Numbered from the stretch's first letter, positions 22,197 through 30,153 are shown. The stretch is DNA of 30,153 nucleotides from MA-ANB-1 sp040878225 (GCA_040878225.1 JBBDMR010000047.1:1-30153), one strand, 5' to 3'. The notes: generated by a model not told the origin, from the sequence alone. Numbers and translations are program-made.

Positions 22197-23857
22197 GAGC
22201 CCCGGCTGTAGCCCTTGCCCTCGTTCTCGTCGTCGGGTGCACTGGCGATCCAGCCGGAGACGAAGGGACCATTACAGCACCTGGGCCGGTTGGTGAGTCC
22301 TCCACCACGGGGGCCGTAGAGGTGCTCGGCGGCTACAGCGTGTGTTGGGGCGCCGAACCGGCACAGGGGAGCGACGAGATCTCGTTTGCTGATGAGACAG
22401 AGGAGCGGGGCCTGGGGGATGCCCTCACCGGGATGAGGGGACATGCCGCCGCCTGGGGTGATGTCGACAGTGACGGATCTGTCGATTTGTTCGTCGGGAC
22501 CTTCGCCACGGCTCGCACCGAGGTCTACCAGCAGCGTGGGGCGGAAGGTCCGGCACCGGACCGTCTTCTCCTCGGCGGGACCGGCGTCTTCGAACTGGTG
22601 GACGGGTTCCCCGAACAGTACGGGCGCACTTCCGGGGCAGTCCTCGTCGACCTCGATGGAGACGGCGATCTCGATCTGGTTGCTTCCCGCAATGTCACCG
22701 ACCGCGAGGGAGAGGTTGCTACAGCGGTCCTCGAAAACACCCCGGAGGGTTTCGTCCCCCGTGAAAGCGGGATCGATCAGGGCATCGGCGGTCGCTCCGT
22801 CGGAGTGCTCGACTACGACGGTGACGGCATGCTCGACCTGGTGATCCTCGAGGACCATTATCGGGGTGGTTCGAGCCAGATCTACCGGAACGAGGGTGGG
22901 CTGGTGTTCGAGGACGTCACCGGTCAGGTCGGTTTTCCCGAAGATGTCCACGGTCTGGGGTTGGCCACCGGCGACCTCAACAACGACGGTTATCCCGACC
23001 TTTTCGTTGCCGGTTCGAACCGGCTTTTCGCCGGGACCGGGAGCGGGTTCACCGAAGTGCCAGGAGCCGTTGGTGCGTGGGAGACGTTCGGACCCGAAGA
23101 CGATGTGTCTGGAGCTGCAATCGCGGATGTGAACCGGGATGGCTGGCTTGACCTAGTCGTCGGACACCACTTCAACAGCACCGTCGACCGCGGGTCGAGG
23201 GTTCCCGTCCGTCTGTATTTGAACGACACCGGCGAACCCGGCGGGCCGATCGAGCTTCGTGATGTGACGGAAGCCGCAGGCCTCACCGGGCTGCCGACAA
23301 AGGCACCACATGTCGAAATTGCCGACATCGACAACGACGGCTGGCCGGACATCGTGACGTCGGCTTCTGCAGGTGACGGGTCTACCCCCGCAGTGTTCAG
23401 GCATCTGGGCCTCGAAGAAGGTGTGCCGCAGTTTGCCACTCCGGAGGGCCTGGGCTCTCCCCAGTACTGGGTAACCGGGCCGACCTCAGACATCGATCGG
23501 GACGGGCGCCTCGACCTGCTCGCGGTGGAATGGGAGCCGGCGTTGCCCTCGATCATGTTTATGAACCAGACCGCTTCAGGGAACTGGCTGCAGGTCTCCG
23601 TAAATGACGCAGTCGGCGGGGTCGGCTCCCGGGTCGAAGTGTATGAGGAGGGTCAAGCCGGTGATGCGGGAGCCCTGCTCGGCGCCCGTGACATCACCGC
23701 AAGCCTCGGTTACACCGCAGGAGTCGAGTTGATCGCTCATTTCGGGACCGGTGAAGCAACTGCGGTGGACATTGTCGTGACCCGCCGGGGAGGCGACCCG
23801 GTCTCTTTGAGCGGGGTCGCCGCCAACTCCCGGATCGACGTTGGTGGGGACTGCTGA
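22193..23857 (+). CDS. FG-GAP repeat lipoprotein with C-terminal ASPIC/UnbV domain
   Basis: The 554-residue protein has a lipoprotein signal with Cys16 (LVVGC). Seven calcium-binding loops follow, at about residues 90, 153, 207, 261, 312, 378 and 433 (DVDSDGSVD, DLDGDGDLD, DYDGDGMLD, DLNNDGYPD, DVNRDGWLD, DIDNDGWPD, DIDRDGRLD), the pattern of a seven-bladed FG-GAP/VCBS propeller as in integrin alpha heads. The end (about 463-552, NWLQVSV, GVGSRVEVY, GYTAG, HFGTG) is an ASPIC/UnbV domain. Such proteins are extracellular and their function is mostly unknown. The GTG start overlaps the upstream lipoprotein gene by 4 bases. Confidence 0.88.
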   Translation: MRAPAVALALVLVVGCTGDPAGDEGTITAPGPVGESSTTGAVEVLGGYSVCWGAEPAQGSDEISFADETEERGLGDALTGMRGHAAAWGDVDSDGSVDLFVGTFATARTEVYQQRGAEGPAPDRLLLGGTGVFELVDGFPEQYGRTSGAVLVDLDGDGDLDLVASRNVTDREGEVATAVLENTPEGFVPRESGIDQGIGGRSVGVLDYDGDGMLDLVILEDHYRGGSSQIYRNEGGLVFEDVTGQVGFPEDVHGLGLATGDLNNDGYPDLFVAGSNRLFAGTGSGFTEVPGAVGAWETFGPEDDVSGAAIADVNRDGWLDLVVGHHFNSTVDRGSRVPVRLYLNDTGEPGGPIELRDVTEAAGLTGLPTKAPHVEIADIDNDGWPDIVTSASAGDGSTPAVFRHLGLEEGVPQFATPEGLGSPQYWVTGPTSDIDRDGRLDLLAVEWEPALPSIMFMNQTASGNWLQVSVNDAVGGVGSRVEVYEEGQAGDAGALLGARDITASLGYTAGVELIAHFGTGEATAVDIVVTRRGGDPVSLSGVAANSRIDVGGDC

Positions 23858-23883
23858 AAACGGGCAGCACGGCAAGATCCAAC

Positions 23884-23912
23884 CTTTTCGGGATACGATT
23901 CGGCTTTTCGGG
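23884..23912 (+). repeat. 20-base-spaced direct repeat around a -10-like motif
   Basis: CTTTTCGGG occurs at 23884-23892 and 23904-23912, flanking TACGATTCG at 23894-23902. It sits 15-43 bases before the peptidase gene and could be an operator or a slippage product. Confidence 0.4.
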
Positions 23913-23926
23913 GTAGTTAGGCGCTC

Positions 23927-24793
23927 ATGGTTCGTTTCAAGAGAAATCCAACCGGCCCCGGCCAGGTGCTCGATCGCCGTGGCGGCGGGGGAGGGGGCGG
24001 GCTGATGAAGCTCGGCGCCGGCGGGGGCGGTATCGCCTTGGTCATCTATCTGGTCGTCTCGCTTCTCGGTGGCGGTTCCGACCTCGGCGGGCTTGTCGAC
24101 TCCCTGGTTCCGGTCCAGCCGGACGCGCAGGTCGCGCCGATCGATCCCGAGAACGACCCCGACGCAGACCTCGTCGAGTTTCTCGGCGATGTCCTTGCAG
24201 ACTCCCAGGGGATGTGGGTGGGAATCTTCCAGGAGTCGAATCTGACATACCGCGAGACCGACCTCGTGCTATTCAACGGATTCACCCAGTCTTCTTGTGG
24301 GGGCGCCCAGGCCCAGTCCGGCCCCCACTACTGCCCGGCAGACGAGCAGGTGTATATGGACCTCGATTTCCTCGAGCTTCTCCAGGAGAAGTTCGGTGCC
24401 GCCGGGGACACCGCCCAGGCCTACATCCTTGCCCACGAGGTGGCCCACCACGTGCAGTACCTACTCGGCGTCATCGATGAGGTGAACCAGCTCAGTCAGA
24501 GTGACCCGGGGAGGGCCAACGAACTCAGTATCGCCCTCGAGCTCCAGGCAGACTGTTTCGCTGGAGTGTGGCTGTCGACACTGCGTGACGGCACCTCAGC
24601 GGCGATCCTCCAAGACAACGACCTCCAGGAGGCGCTGGACGCGGCGGCAGCGGTTGGTGACGACTCGATCCAGGAGCAGACTTCGGGCGCGGTCAACCCC
24701 GAATCGTGGACTCACGGCAGCGCCGAACAACGCTACAACTGGCTGAAGACCGGCTTCGATACCGGCGACCCCGCCGCCTGCGACACCTTCTAA
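23927..24793 (+). CDS. Membrane-anchored neutral zinc metallopeptidase (YpfJ family)
   Basis: The 288-residue protein has a basic, glycine-rich N-terminus (a run of Gly at 19-25), one membrane helix at about 34-48, and an extracytoplasmic peptidase domain from about 85. The zinc motif HEVAHH lies at 170-175 with the third-ligand region ELQADCFAGVW at 205-215. A conserved CGGAQ to GPHYCPAD pair (Cys124, Cys136) probably forms a disulfide. The C-terminus WTHGSAEQRYNWLKTGFDTG is the family's usual ending. The substrate is unknown in this family. The ATG at 23927 gives the normal length. It is followed after one base by a palindromic repeat that could end the transcript. Confidence 0.92.
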   Translation: MVRFKRNPTGPGQVLDRRGGGGGGGLMKLGAGGGGIALVIYLVVSLLGGGSDLGGLVDSLVPVQPDAQVAPIDPENDPDADLVEFLGDVLADSQGMWVGIFQESNLTYRETDLVLFNGFTQSSCGGAQAQSGPHYCPADEQVYMDLDFLELLQEKFGAAGDTAQAYILAHEVAHHVQYLLGVIDEVNQLSQSDPGRANELSIALELQADCFAGVWLSTLRDGTSAAILQDNDLQEALDAAAAVGDDSIQEQTSGAVNPESWTHGSAEQRYNWLKTGFDTGDPAACDTF

Positions 24794-24794
24794 G

Positions 24795-24832
24795 GCAAGG
24801 GGGGCGGACCCCCCTTGTATCCCCCCGACAGG
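24795..24832 (+). repeat. Palindromic repeat copy A
   Basis: This 38-base element has a core of G6-CGGA-C6 flanked by AA/TT (an 8-bp hairpin), followed by GTATCCCCCCGACAGG. It differs from copy B by two bases in the core. It starts one base after the peptidase stop codon and may act as a terminator, though no T-run follows. Confidence 0.8.
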
Positions 24833-24906
24833 GTGAGCGGCGTCTTTGGCTTGGGCTGGGATACATGCTGTGGTGCGTGGTGGTTGGTGATTCGGACTGT
24901 GATTTT

Positions 24907-24944
24907 GCAAGGGGGGGCGACCCCCCTTGTATCCCCCCGACAGG
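24907..24944 (+). repeat. Palindromic repeat copy B
   Basis: This is a direct copy of the element at 24795-24832, with 36 of 38 bases identical and 74 bases of unrelated sequence between them. A shorter inverted relative lies before dnaA at 10383-10405. The form is that of a REP-like dispersed extragenic repeat. Confidence 0.8.
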
Positions 24945-25051
24945 ATTGTGCGCTTTGGGGACGGCCTAGCTCCGGCTGGCACTCGAGGCGATCGGGATCG
25001 TTGGATGTTATTGAATTCGCCACTAGCGGCGTGAGTCGTACTCTTCTCCGG

Positions 25052-26233
25052 ATGTCTCGCCGCCCGCCGTTGATCTTCATCTTCACGGTGACGTTGACCG
25101 GCATCTTGAACAACACACTGATCTCACCTGCCATCCCAGACATCCTCGACGAGTTCGGGACCGCCTCGAGCCGGGCCGGAGCTCTGGTCGCAGCCGGTTC
25201 GGTGGCGGGGATCGTGGTCGCGCCCCTGGTCGGGATCCTCGCTGACCGGTTCGGGCGGCGTATCGTCCTCTCCTCCTGTCTCGCCATCTTCGGGTTGTTC
25301 GGGGGCCTGGCTGCGTTGTCTCCGAACTTCGAGGTGTTGATTGGCGCCAGGTTGCTCCAGGGGGTGGGCTCGGCGGGACTGGTGAACCTTGCGGTGGTCC
25401 TAATAGGCGACCATTGGTCGGGGACCGAGCGGACCCGATTGGTGGGACGCAACGCTGCCGTCCTCACCACGGGTCTGGCTGCCCTACCACTCCTCTCCGG
25501 GTGGGTCACTGAGGGGTTCGGATGGAGGGTGACGTTCGGGATCTACACGGTCGCACTTGTGATCGCGGGAGTTGCATGGACGGTGCTCGACGGCTGGCGC
25601 CCCGAGCATCCGCCGACCGTCAGCGAGCAGATCAGCGGGGTGGGAGCCGTGGTTCGCCAGCCTGCTGTCATCGCCCTGCTGACTGCCGGTTTCATGGTCT
25701 TCGTCATGATCTTCGGGCTGTTCCTCACAGTGTTCCCCGTCCACCTTGCGGAGCAGTTCGGTATGAAGGCCGGAGCACGCGGTGTGATGATCGCCATTCC
25801 GGCCATCGGTTCGACTCTGATGGCCTTCAATCTCGGCCGGATCCGGGGGAAGATCACCACCAAGGGAGTAATGGTCCTCTCAGCTGCTGGCTTCATCGTT
25901 GCATTCACCACCATCGGCCTTGCCGGCGCGGTCGCTGTGGTCGTAGTTGGCGCAATCCTCTACGGGGCCTCAGAAGGAGCATTGATCCCATCTCTCCAGG
26001 ACGAGGCGATGGAGGCTTCCCCCGATGAGCACCGCGGTGCGGTGGTTGCTGTCTGGGTGAGTGCGGCCCGGGCCGGTCAGACGGTCGGACCACTGGTCGC
26101 GGGAGCAGGCCTTGCCTTCTGGACGACGGGCACCGTGTTCATCGTCGGCTCGTCGGTGGCGGTGATAGTCCTGCTGATGGGTTTGATCGGACCGCTCCGG
26201 AACATCCCGATCAAGACACGATCGGCGGTCTGA
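25052..26233 (+). CDS. MFS transporter (drug/metabolite efflux type)
   Basis: The protein has about 393 residues and 12 predicted helices. The MFS motif A appears as GILADRFGRRIVL in the loop between helices 2 and 3; helix 1 has GILNNTLISPAIPDIL and helix 4 has GARLLQGVGSAGLVN. A second half-repeat includes GASEGALIPSLQDEAM. It resembles 12-helix proton-driven efflux proteins, but the substrate cannot be read from sequence. The start is uncertain: ATG at 25052 is used, with an in-frame GTG at 25031 as the alternative; neither has a ribosome site. It converges on proA, with only 7 bases between the two stops and no clear terminator. Confidence 0.9.
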   Translation: MSRRPPLIFIFTVTLTGILNNTLISPAIPDILDEFGTASSRAGALVAAGSVAGIVVAPLVGILADRFGRRIVLSSCLAIFGLFGGLAALSPNFEVLIGARLLQGVGSAGLVNLAVVLIGDHWSGTERTRLVGRNAAVLTTGLAALPLLSGWVTEGFGWRVTFGIYTVALVIAGVAWTVLDGWRPEHPPTVSEQISGVGAVVRQPAVIALLTAGFMVFVMIFGLFLTVFPVHLAEQFGMKAGARGVMIAIPAIGSTLMAFNLGRIRGKITTKGVMVLSAAGFIVAFTTIGLAGAVAVVVVGAILYGASEGALIPSLQDEAMEASPDEHRGAVVAVWVSAARAGQTVGPLVAGAGLAFWTTGTVFIVGSSVAVIVLLMGLIGPLRNIPIKTRSAV

Positions 26234-26240
26234 GCGAAAC

Positions 26241-27749
26241 CTATCGCCTGAGGTCGGGATCGGTCTGGTTGGCCCGGATCCGGATGGTGAACGCCGAGTC
26301 GCCGGAGAGCACACCTCCGCGGCCGAACAAGCGGCCGTACTGCCAGTTGGAGAGACCGAGTTCGGGGCGATCCAGGGCATATTGGCCGTCTACCCATCGA
26401 GTGAACCCGTTGCTGACAAAGGGTGAATCGATCGTGTCGTAGAACATCGCATGCTCATCGGGGTCTGAGGAGATCAGACTGGCCGCGAACCGGGGGCTCT
26501 GCGTGTTGAAGAGAGAAACGGCGTCGTCGATGCTGTCGACGATTTCGAGCGTCACCTCGGGGCTTTCCTCCCATTCCCACTCCACACCCAGGTCGTGGTC
26601 GGCGATATTCTCGGTTCGCGGCTCGGTTTGCGCTCCGTCACCTCTGACGATCTCGGCCGGAGAGCGCCAGGCATCCGGGATGAATTGCATGGCCCGCTCG
26701 GTTGCATGGAGCTTCGCGGCCGCCCCCCGCCGCTCTCCGGCGGCCTCGAGAGAGGTGAGGAACACCGGGACCAACTCCTCAGCGCGGCTGGCGAGGATGC
26801 AGCAGGTGTTCAGCGTGTTGCACACTTTTCTATCCAAAGAGTGGAGTACTGCTTTTCCGAACCAGTCGGAGTCGGCCGAGTCGGCGGCGACAATCCAAGC
26901 GCCTCCGGTGCCGTGCAGGCTGACCGGGGTGCCCGCCTGTCGGGCGACTCCTCCAAGTTGTGATACCGCTGTGCCCGACCCTCTGGCAACGGCAAGGGCA
27001 AGTCTCTGATCACTGAACATCGACCACCCGGCGGCCCGCGATGGAGATCCCACCAAAGAGGCAGCCCCCTTTGGAAGCCCGCTGTCTGCCAACGAGGGGG
27101 AAAGGGCGTTCTCCATGATCGCCACGGCCGTACCGAGAGCGTCGCTGCCGATTCGGAAGGCGACCGTGTTCCCCGAGCGGAGGACGCCGGTGGCGTCGGC
27201 AAACACGTTCGGTCGGCCCTCGAACACAAACCCGATCACCCCGAGCCCGGAGCGGATCAGTTCCACCGACCAGCCATCGTGTTCGACACGCTCGGTGACC
27301 TGACCCCGGCCACTTTCGGTGACAGCCCAGCCTCGCAATCCTCCGATCATGTCTTCCCGCATCCGGTCGTCGAGGACGAGACGGGTGGTGGACCGCCCTC
27401 GCGACTTTGCCCCCTCGACATCGGAAGCGTTGGCTTTGGCGACTGCGGCGAAGACTGTCTCATCGGCGAGACGGTCGGCAAAGGAGTTGTAGAAATCCGA
27501 TATCTGGGAGTCGGTGATCCGCCCCATCTCCTGGAAGGCGTCGGCGGCAGCCTTGACCGCGTTAGACGCAATCAGGCTGACCTCAGATGGTATGTGGAGG
27601 AGATCGCCGGTGTCCTGGGCAACGATCACCCGGTCGCCCGGCCGGAACGCGTCGGCGAGCTCCTGGCTGACATGGGTGACCCGGTCTCCTGCGAAGATCA
27701 CCGGCATCCCCGGGGTCAACTCGCGCAGTGTCTCGATTCCGTCAGGCAT
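26241..27749 (-). CDS. proA: Glutamate-5-semialdehyde dehydrogenase-like protein with N-terminal extension
   Basis: The 502-residue protein is a divergent gamma-glutamyl phosphate reductase, which makes glutamate semialdehyde for proline synthesis. GVIGFVFEGRPNVFADATG matches the ProA GVIGVIYEARPNVTVDA region. The catalytic cysteine lies in DRKVCNTLNT, and the end FTRWVDGQYALDRPELGLS parallels ProA. The usual length is about 420 residues. Here the first 75 or so are extra and include MPVIFAGDRVTHV and FRPGDRVIVAQDTGD, after which the ProA domain begins. The usual HARGPMGLEAL tail is replaced by a shorter GRLFGRGGVLSG. The gene lies 9 bases after proB in the same orientation, which strongly supports the proline role. 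Confidence 0.8.
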   Translation of the reverse strand: MPDGIETLRELTPGMPVIFAGDRVTHVSQELADAFRPGDRVIVAQDTGDLLHIPSEVSLIASNAVKAAADAFQEMGRITDSQISDFYNSFADRLADETVFAAVAKANASDVEGAKSRGRSTTRLVLDDRMREDMIGGLRGWAVTESGRGQVTERVEHDGWSVELIRSGLGVIGFVFEGRPNVFADATGVLRSGNTVAFRIGSDALGTAVAIMENALSPSLADSGLPKGAASLVGSPSRAAGWSMFSDQRLALAVARGSGTAVSQLGGVARQAGTPVSLHGTGGAWIVAADSADSDWFGKAVLHSLDRKVCNTLNTCCILASRAEELVPVFLTSLEAAGERRGAAAKLHATERAMQFIPDAWRSPAEIVRGDGAQTEPRTENIADHDLGVEWEWEESPEVTLEIVDSIDDAVSLFNTQSPRFAASLISSDPDEHAMFYDTIDSPFVSNGFTRWVDGQYALDRPELGLSNWQYGRLFGRGGVLSGDSAFTIRIRANQTDPDLRR

Positions 27750-27758
27750 ATGCCCAGG

Positions 27759-28859
27759 TTATACAAGAACCACGAGGTCATCGCGGTGGATGACTGCTCC
27801 GCCGGCGAGTTCGGAATGTTTGCCCGCAACCTCCCTGACCGAAGAAGAACCCAGTCGGGCGAGGCCCTTGGCGATGGTATCGCCCTGTTCGTCGTTGACG
27901 ACAACCGCGTCCCCGGCCACGAAGTTGCCCCCGATCTCCCGTATCCCGACCGCGAGCAGGCTCCTTCCGTTCACGGCTATCGCCTCGACGGCTCCGTCGT
28001 CGATGATCAGTTCACCGCGTGAAGGGACACCGAAGGCGATCCAGAGCTTGCGCGCCGACAAACCCGAGGGTCGTGGAGCAATCCAGGTCCCGACTTCTTC
28101 GCCGCGCAGCGACAGTTCCACGGCGTCGCCGATGGCGGCGTCGGCGATGACGGTGGGGACGCCGGACCATGCTGCCATTCGTGCTGCGGCGATCTTGGTG
28201 GCCACCCCTCCCGACCCGAAGACCCCGCTGGTTGTTGCCTTGAAAAGCCCATCCAGCACGGCGTCGTTGTGTTGGACGGCGCTGAGCAGCTCTGCCGAAT
28301 CGTTGACTCGCGGGTCTTCGGAAAAGAGCCCCGCGGTGTCGGTGAGGATGATCAGGATCGCCGCTTCGACCAGGTGGCAAACAAGGGCGGCCAGTCGATC
28401 GTTGTCTCCGAAGCGCAGCTCGTCGACCGTCACCGTGTCGTTCTCATTCACTACCGGCACGACTCCGAGTTCGAGCATCCGGTTGATGGCTTCCCTGGCG
28501 TGGAGATATTGGGTTCGGTTGGCCAGCACGTCCCGGGTCAGCAGCACCTGCCCGACCACCATTCCGTGTTCGGCAAAGGCGGCGGCGTAATGGTGCATGA
28601 GCAGACCCTGGCCCACAGACGCTGCCGCTTGCAGACCGGGCAGATCGGAGGGTCGTGTCGTCATCTGTAGCGAGGGCAGGCCGGCGGCCACCGCTCCCGA
28701 GGAGACTAGAAGCGGTTTGTAGCCCGCTGCCGACGCGGCGACCACCTGGCGGACGGTCCGCTTCAAGCTGTCACCGTCGATCCCGCCCGAGGCCCGGGCC
28801 AGACTGGACGAGCCGACTTTGATGACGACGCATCTTCCCGGTTCGGCTGGATTTCTCAA
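27759..28859 (-). CDS. proB: Glutamate 5-kinase with PUA domain
   Basis: The 366-residue enzyme catalyses the first step of proline synthesis, phosphorylating glutamate with ATP. The amino-acid kinase domain (about residues 8-255) shows VVIKVGSSSL, LVSSGAVAAG, VVPVVNENDTV and FGDNDRLAALV, and GGVATKIAAARMA near the nucleotide site. A C-terminal PUA domain (about 275-360, with GNFVAGDAVVV) gives the long form subject to proline feedback in other species. The start is the TTG at 28859, with a purine-rich AAGAAGAAAG upstream. A TAGGAT hexamer on the - strand at 28898-28893 could be the -10 element. The obg gene often found upstream is absent. Confidence 0.95.
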   Translation of the reverse strand: MRNPAEPGRCVVIKVGSSSLARASGGIDGDSLKRTVRQVVAASAAGYKPLLVSSGAVAAGLPSLQMTTRPSDLPGLQAAASVGQGLLMHHYAAAFAEHGMVVGQVLLTRDVLANRTQYLHAREAINRMLELGVVPVVNENDTVTVDELRFGDNDRLAALVCHLVEAAILIILTDTAGLFSEDPRVNDSAELLSAVQHNDAVLDGLFKATTSGVFGSGGVATKIAAARMAAWSGVPTVIADAAIGDAVELSLRGEEVGTWIAPRPSGLSARKLWIAFGVPSRGELIIDDGAVEAIAVNGRSLLAVGIREIGGNFVAGDAVVVNDEQGDTIAKGLARLGSSSVREVAGKHSELAGGAVIHRDDLVVLV

Positions 28860-29003
28860 ATTCTGCTTTCTTCTTCGATTTGGTGGCTCACGATCCTACG
28901 TGATCGCAGGTGCGGGCCCGCCGATGCCCAGATTCTGACGGGGCAGTCGTAGAGTTGTGCGCTGCCCGGCCGGCCTCGCTTCCGGCGGCAAAGGAGTCAG
29001 GCA

Positions 29004-30153
29004 ATCGGACAGGAACACAACCCGGCGGTTTCCCCCCGGACCGTCCCGGGGCTGATCGTTGTCTCCGCGAGCCTCGTCCTTGCTGCACTACCGGTGTTCT
29101 TGGTCGGTGGGCTTGCGGTTCAGATCCGCTCGGATCTTGGATTCAGCGAGTCTGCTCTAGGGGCGGCGGTGACGATCGGCTTCACTGCGGGAGCGTTGGC
29201 GGCGCCCTTCGGAGGCCGTATCGCAGACCGCTTGGGTCCGCGCTCCTCCCTCTACTCCGGAGCGTTTCTCGCCGTGATAGCGCTACTCGGAATAGGGCTG
29301 GTCGCCGATACCTGGGGCGTCCTCGTTCTCTTCCTCGTAGTGACCGGTCTGGCGCTCGCCGTCACCGACCCCGGTCTGGCGATCCTGGTCGGCCGGGCAA
29401 TCTATCCGCAGCGACAGGGCCTCGCCTTCGGGATCAAGGAGGCGTCGATCCCCGCTGCCACGCTCGCCGCCGGCCTTGCCGTCCCGGCGATTGCGCTCAC
29501 CGTCGGCTGGAGATGGGCGTTCGGAATCGGAGTGGTGCCGTTGCTCATCGTGGTCTTCTTACTTCCCCGTGTGGTCAGAGATTCCGAGCCTCCCTCCCCG
29601 GTTGTGAGACAGCCAACTGAAGCCAGCCCTCGAACACCTCAGCGGAGGGCGATCATCCTCTCGGCAATTGCCGCAGCTTTGGGAACAGCGGCTGCCAGTG
29701 GCGTGGGCGTCTTCCTCACCGAAAGCGCGGTGGCGATGGGCATGACCCAGGGGAATGCGGGTTTTCTCCTCGCCGCCGGGAGCGGGGCAGGGATCGTGGC
29801 GCGGATCAGTGCCGGTGTGGTCGCCGACCGGACCGGCGGTCCCCAGTTCAAATTGATCTCCGTCATGCTTGGCGTCGGTGCGGTGACCATGGCGCTGGGT
29901 GGAACAGGTAGCACCGCCTTTCTGGTTCTGGGAACGATCGGAGCGTTTACCGGAGGCTGGGCATGGACCGGGATCTTCTTTCTCTCCTTGATCAAGACCA
30001 GCCCCGCCACCCCGGGAGCCGTGGCCGGGATCGGGAGCTTCAGCCTCGGCGTCGGGAACGCGTCGGGGCCGCTGCTCTTCGGTCTGATCGCACAGAATGC
30101 GTCGTTTGCCGCTGCCTGGCTGGCAGCCGGGATTGCAGCTGGCATCGGTGCCG
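29004..30153 (+). CDS. MFS transporter, cut by window end, with non-standard start
   Basis: The frame stays open from 28953 to the window end and encodes an MFS protein: helix 1 LIVVSASLVLAALPVFLVGG, motif A GGRIADRLGPRSSLY, helix 5 GIKEASIPAATLAAG and a second half starting RRAIILSAIAAALGTAAASG. The frame has no ATG, GTG or TTG before the GTG at 29094, which would remove half of helix 1. AAGGAG at 28991-28996 lies 7 bases before an ATC codon at 29004, which I take as a tentative rare start; a base error near the start is equally possible. It is divergent from proB. The substrate is unknown; the C-terminus is missing. Confidence 0.8.
   Translation, partial: MGQEHNPAVSPRTVPGLIVVSASLVLAALPVFLVGGLAVQIRSDLGFSESALGAAVTIGFTAGALAAPFGGRIADRLGPRSSLYSGAFLAVIALLGIGLVADTWGVLVLFLVVTGLALAVTDPGLAILVGRAIYPQRQGLAFGIKEASIPAATLAAGLAVPAIALTVGWRWAFGIGVVPLLIVVFLLPRVVRDSEPPSPVVRQPTEASPRTPQRRAIILSAIAAALGTAAASGVGVFLTESAVAMGMTQGNAGFLLAAGSGAGIVARISAGVVADRTGGPQFKLISVMLGVGAVTMALGGTGSTAFLVLGTIGAFTGGWAWTGIFFLSLIKTSPATPGAVAGIGSFSLGVGNASGPLLFGLIAQNASFAAAWLAAGIAAGIGA

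Noticed and set aside
24833..24906. Spacer between the two palindromic repeats as a CRISPR array
   Set aside because: Only two repeats, a 74-base spacer and no cas genes; the repeats are palindromic REP-like elements.
28910..29620. 236-codon + strand frame overlapping the last MFS gene
   Set aside because: It is another frame of the same stretch, very Arg-rich, whereas the adjacent frame shows clear membrane helices and MFS motif A.
29639..30145. Antisense frame at the right end of the window
   Set aside because: It is an Ala/Pro-rich shadow of the MFS transporter encoded on the + strand.

Overview
The window is a GC-rich chromosomal segment spanning the replication origin of an actinobacterium-like organism. 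The gene order is the classic actinobacterial origin neighbourhood known from Mycobacterium: murJ-associated pseudokinase, sigM, anti-sigma, trxB, trxA, cwlM | parB, parA, rsmG, jag, yidC, yidD, rnpA, rpmH | dnaA, dnaN, recF, dciA-like, gyrB, gyrA, DUF3566. Frequent GTG and TTG starts, 4-base GTGA/ATGA gene overlaps and DnaA boxes close to TTGTCCACA/TTATCCACA fit this. A deep-branching class such as Acidimicrobiia is my inference, not proven.

Left arm (1-5258, + strand): a membrane pseudokinase with a discoidin-like outer domain, an ECF sigma factor overlapping it, its membrane anti-sigma, a small two-helix membrane protein, thioredoxin reductase, thioredoxin, and a peptidoglycan-binding protein whose amidase domain has lost its zinc ligands (CwlM-like). 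Together these suggest envelope and thiol-stress control of cell-wall synthesis.

Centre (5242-10079, - strand): parB-parA-rsmG with two parS-like sites, a strong terminator, then jag-yidC-yidD-rnpA-rpmH driven by a near-consensus promoter. The 683-base gap to dnaA (10080-10762) holds that promoter, a hairpin-rich block, degenerate DnaA boxes and a dnaA promoter. oriC proper, with DnaA boxes and an AT-rich stretch, lies between dnaA and dnaN. dnaN, recF, the DciA-like gene, gyrB and gyrA follow on the + strand.

Right arm (19417-30153): a DUF3566 membrane protein, a 41-residue membrane peptide overlapping an orphan 211-residue protein, two overlapping lipoproteins with predicted beta-propellers (one carrying seven FG-GAP repeats plus an ASPIC/UnbV domain), a membrane-anchored YpfJ-type zinc peptidase, a pair of palindromic repeats, an MFS transporter, proB-proA on the - strand, and a second, divergent MFS transporter cut by the window end.

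I see no mobile element, CRISPR array, tRNA or rRNA. The most unusual points are the lack of an in-frame start for rnpA, a rewritten EGDSAGGS motif in GyrB together with Gln at the quinolone-contact position of GyrA, a likely ATC start or frame problem in the last MFS gene, two pseudoenzymes of the MurJ/CwlM control circuit, a WCHPC thioredoxin, and an N-terminally extended ProA.
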